Shown piece by piece: positions 4,177-5,755 of a stretch of 5,755 nt of DNA. Below the pieces are notes generated by a model. That model was not told where the DNA came from, made no database searches, and saw only the letters and a program-made list of their open reading frames with translations. The translations under genes and the position numbers were made by a program. Origin of the DNA: Acidobacteriota bacterium (GTDB lineage Bacteria; Actinomycetota; Acidimicrobiia; Acidimicrobiales; UBA8190); assembly GCA_028872975.1 (NCBI GenBank), contig JAGWNV010000181.1, positions 1 through 5,755 of the forward strand, read 5' to 3'. Each line of letters opens with the position of its first letter. The first letter of the stretch is position 1.

Positions 4177-5544
4177 CTGCCCACCTTCACCGCCGATGCC
4201 AGCGCCGCCCTCGGTGGCCCCGCCTGGCTGGCGGACCGGCGTGCCGCCGCCGCCGATCGCCTGGCGGACCTGGCCCTGCCCACCGAGACCGAGGAGATCT
4301 GGCGCTACAGCGGCATCGACCGCTTCGACCTCGCTGCCTTCGCCGCCCCCGCCCCCCCTGGCGGCCCCGACGACGAGACGGCGCTCCTGGCCCAGGCGCG
4401 CCTCGTGGCCGACCAGCTCGGGCCCCGGGCCGCCCTCGTCGTCACCTGCCAGGGCCGCCTGGTGGGCGTCGAGGAGGACGGCGGAGGCGAGGCGGGGCTG
4501 TCGCCGGCGGTCCTGTCCCGGCCGGGCGCGCCGGCCGGGGACGGCGCCGGGCGCCCCGTGGCCGGACCCTCGGCCGACGCCTTCGGGATCCTCCACGACG
4601 CCTTCCTGGCCGACGTGGTGCAGGTGGCCGTCCCTCCCAGGACCGGCCTCGAGCACCCGGTGGTCGTCGTCCACCTGGTCGACCCCACCCCCGGCGAGGA
4701 GGGGGCACCGTCGTGCTTCCCCCACCTGCACGTGCGGGTCGGCCCGGGCGCGCAGGCCGGCGTGGTGGAGGTGGTCGCCGCCGTCGGGGGGCACCGGGAG
4801 GCGCCGGCGCTGGTGGTGCCCGTCGCCGATCTGGAGGTCGAGGACGGTGCCCGGCTCGCCTATGCCAACCTCCAGGTCCTCGGGACGGCCGCCACCCACG
4901 TGGGCCTCCAGCGCAGCACCGTGGGCGCGGAGGGCACCCTCCGGTCGTTCACCCTCGGTCTCGGGGGGAGCTACGCCCGGGTGAGGACCGACTCCGAGCT
5001 CGTGGGCCAGGGCGGCCGCAGCGCCCTCCTCGCCGCCTACCTCGGCGTCGGGGAGCAGGTGCACGACTTCCGGACGACCCAGGACCACCACGCCCCGCGC
5101 ACCGAGAGCGAGCTGCTCTTCACCGGCGCCGTGGCCGACACGGCCCGGTCGGTCTACAGCGGGCTCATCCGGATCCGCCGGGGGGCGCGGCGCGCCGACG
5201 CCCGGCAGACCAACCACAACCTCGTCCTGTCGGAGGGGGCGCACGCCGACTCGGTGCCCAACCTCGACATCGACGAGAACGACGTCCGCTGCAGCCACGC
5301 CTCGACGGTCGGCCCCATCGACGAGGAGCAGCGCTACTACCTGGAGTCCCGTGGCATCGAGCCGAGGGCGGCCGAGCGGCTCATCGTGGGCGGGTTCTTC
5401 GCCGACATGGCTGCCCGCTGTCCCTTCCCGGACGTGGGCCGCTGGACGACCCTGGCGGTGGCCGAGCGGCTGGCCGGCCGCCTGCCCGCCGAGCAGGACG
5501 ACGGGGCCGCCGCCCCGCTGGCGGGGGCGAGCGCCGATGGCTGA
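4177..5544 (+). CDS. sufD: SufD, Fe-S cluster assembly scaffold partner (probable CTG start)
   Basis: SufD pairs with SufB in the SufBC2D scaffold and helps to form the nascent cluster at the SufB-SufD interface. From CTG 4177 the product is 455 residues. The N-terminal helical part carries EEIWRYSGIDRFDL, the usual SufD entry motif. The C-terminal beta-helix part carries DHHAPRTESELLF, ARSVYSGLIRI, RQTNHNLVLSEGAHADSVPNLDI, and VRCSHASTVGPIDEEQRYYL with His374 (5296-5298), equivalent to E. coli SufD His360. These mark SufD rather than a SufB paralogue. The upstream open frame reaches 3931 but lies over the isomerase gene and is low-complexity Arg/Gly/Pro, so it is unlikely to be translated. 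The only plausible start is CTG with GAGGAG 5 bases ahead. The end overlaps the ferredoxin gene by 8 bases. Identity is firm; the start is uncertain. Confidence 0.94.
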   Translation: MPTFTADASAALGGPAWLADRRAAAADRLADLALPTETEEIWRYSGIDRFDLAAFAAPAPPGGPDDETALLAQARLVADQLGPRAALVVTCQGRLVGVEEDGGGEAGLSPAVLSRPGAPAGDGAGRPVAGPSADAFGILHDAFLADVVQVAVPPRTGLEHPVVVVHLVDPTPGEEGAPSCFPHLHVRVGPGAQAGVVEVVAAVGGHREAPALVVPVADLEVEDGARLAYANLQVLGTAATHVGLQRSTVGAEGTLRSFTLGLGGSYARVRTDSELVGQGGRSALLAAYLGVGEQVHDFRTTQDHHAPRTESELLFTGAVADTARSVYSGLIRIRRGARRADARQTNHNLVLSEGAHADSVPNLDIDENDVRCSHASTVGPIDEEQRYYLESRGIEPRAAERLIVGGFFADMAARCPFPDVGRWTTLAVAERLAGRLPAEQDDGAAAPLAGASADG

Positions 5545-5755
5545 CCTCGTGCGCCTGTGCGGGCGCGACGACCTCGAGCCGTCCACGGTACGGCGCTTCG
5601 TCGTGGGCGAGCACAGGATCGCCCTCGTCCGGGTGGAGGACGACTTCTACGCTCTGGGCGACACCTGCAGCCACGAGGACTACTCGCTGTCGGAGGGGCA
5701 GGTGTTCGACGAGGAGTGCGAGCTCGAGTGCTGGAAGCACGGCTCGGTCTTCGAC
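5537..5755 (+). CDS. Rieske-type [2Fe-2S] ferredoxin of the suf operon (3' end outside the window)
   Basis: The first 73 residues of a small Rieske-fold ferredoxin of the non-heme dioxygenase ferredoxin type are present. The cluster ligands are visible: Cys44-x-His46 in TCSHEDYSLSEG and Cys65-x-x-His68 in CWKHGSVFD, with 18 residues between the two pairs, close to the family's usual 15-17. An extra Cys61 lies just before the second pair. The ATG at 5537 lies inside the last codons of sufD (8-base overlap), which suggests translational coupling. A Rieske protein between sufD and sufC is typical of actinobacterial suf operons; its exact role there is not settled, with electron supply to cluster assembly the usual proposal. 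Family identity is certain from the motifs; the partner is not. The gene runs off the right edge, so its C terminus is unseen. Confidence 0.93.
   Translation, partial: MADLVRLCGRDDLEPSTVRRFVVGEHRIALVRVEDDFYALGDTCSHEDYSLSEGQVFDEECELECWKHGSVFD

Noticed and set aside
2952..4283. Minus-strand open frame of 443 codons overlapping the crotonase
   Set aside because: It is a shifted reading of the crotonase gene, dominated by Arg, Gly and Pro. The other frame has the full crotonase motif set.
3407..4984. Plus-strand open frame of 525 codons covering the isomerase and part of sufD
   Set aside because: Its first part is antisense to the crotonase and its second part is a shifted reading of sufD rich in Pro, Arg and Ser. 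Neither part resembles a protein family.
4057..5586. Minus-strand open frame of 509 codons opposite sufD
   Set aside because: It mirrors the whole of sufD and has a Gly/Arg/Val-rich product with no family motifs. Long antisense frames are expected in DNA of about 75% GC.

Overview
The window is high-GC DNA (about 75% GC in sampled lines of sufD) from a bacterium that is most likely an actinomycete in the broad sense, possibly of the Acidimicrobiia. This rests on composition, GTG/CTG starts, the type of SufB and SufD sequence, and the gene order sufB–sufD–Rieske ferredoxin, which is the order of the actinobacterial SUF iron-sulfur cluster assembly operon. The lineage is an inference; no rRNA or other phylogenetic marker is present.

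Layout. From the left edge to 2755 (+) runs the 3' part of sufB, the Fe-S scaffold subunit, interrupted by two in-frame inteins. The window opens inside the first intein: only its endonuclease block D onward and its C-terminal splicing block are visible, ending at 505. SufB extein follows (506-1009), then a complete 408-residue intein with a two-motif LAGLIDADG homing endonuclease (1010-2233), then the last 173 residues of SufB (2234-2752). At 2827-3180 (+) lies a small uncharacterised protein with four cysteines near its N terminus. At 3203-4045 (-) is a crotonase whose acidic triad matches delta(3,5)-delta(2,4)-dienoyl-CoA isomerase. The two genes meet tail to tail over a strong hairpin. sufD follows at 4177-5544 (+), apparently with a CTG start. 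A Rieske-type ferredoxin overlaps its end by 8 bases and runs off the right edge.

How the genes work together. SufB and SufD form the scaffold of the SufBC2D complex. The residues that correspond to E. coli SufB Cys254 and Cys405 and SufD His360 are all present, so the spliced scaffold should be functional. The second intein lies between the two SufB cysteines, so SufB activity depends on protein splicing. The oppositely oriented isomerase gene separates sufB plus the four-Cys gene from sufD, so sufD and the ferredoxin need their own promoter. The candidate region is the 131-base divergent gap at 4046-4176. sufC, sufS and sufU are not in the window; by analogy with related operons they may lie to the right.

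The least ordinary features are the doubly intein-bearing sufB with two related inteins, the split suf operon, the four-Cys protein next to an Fe-S assembly gene, and the likely CTG start of sufD. I saw no tRNA, rRNA, CRISPR array or insertion sequence. No stretch longer than about 130 bases lacks a gene.
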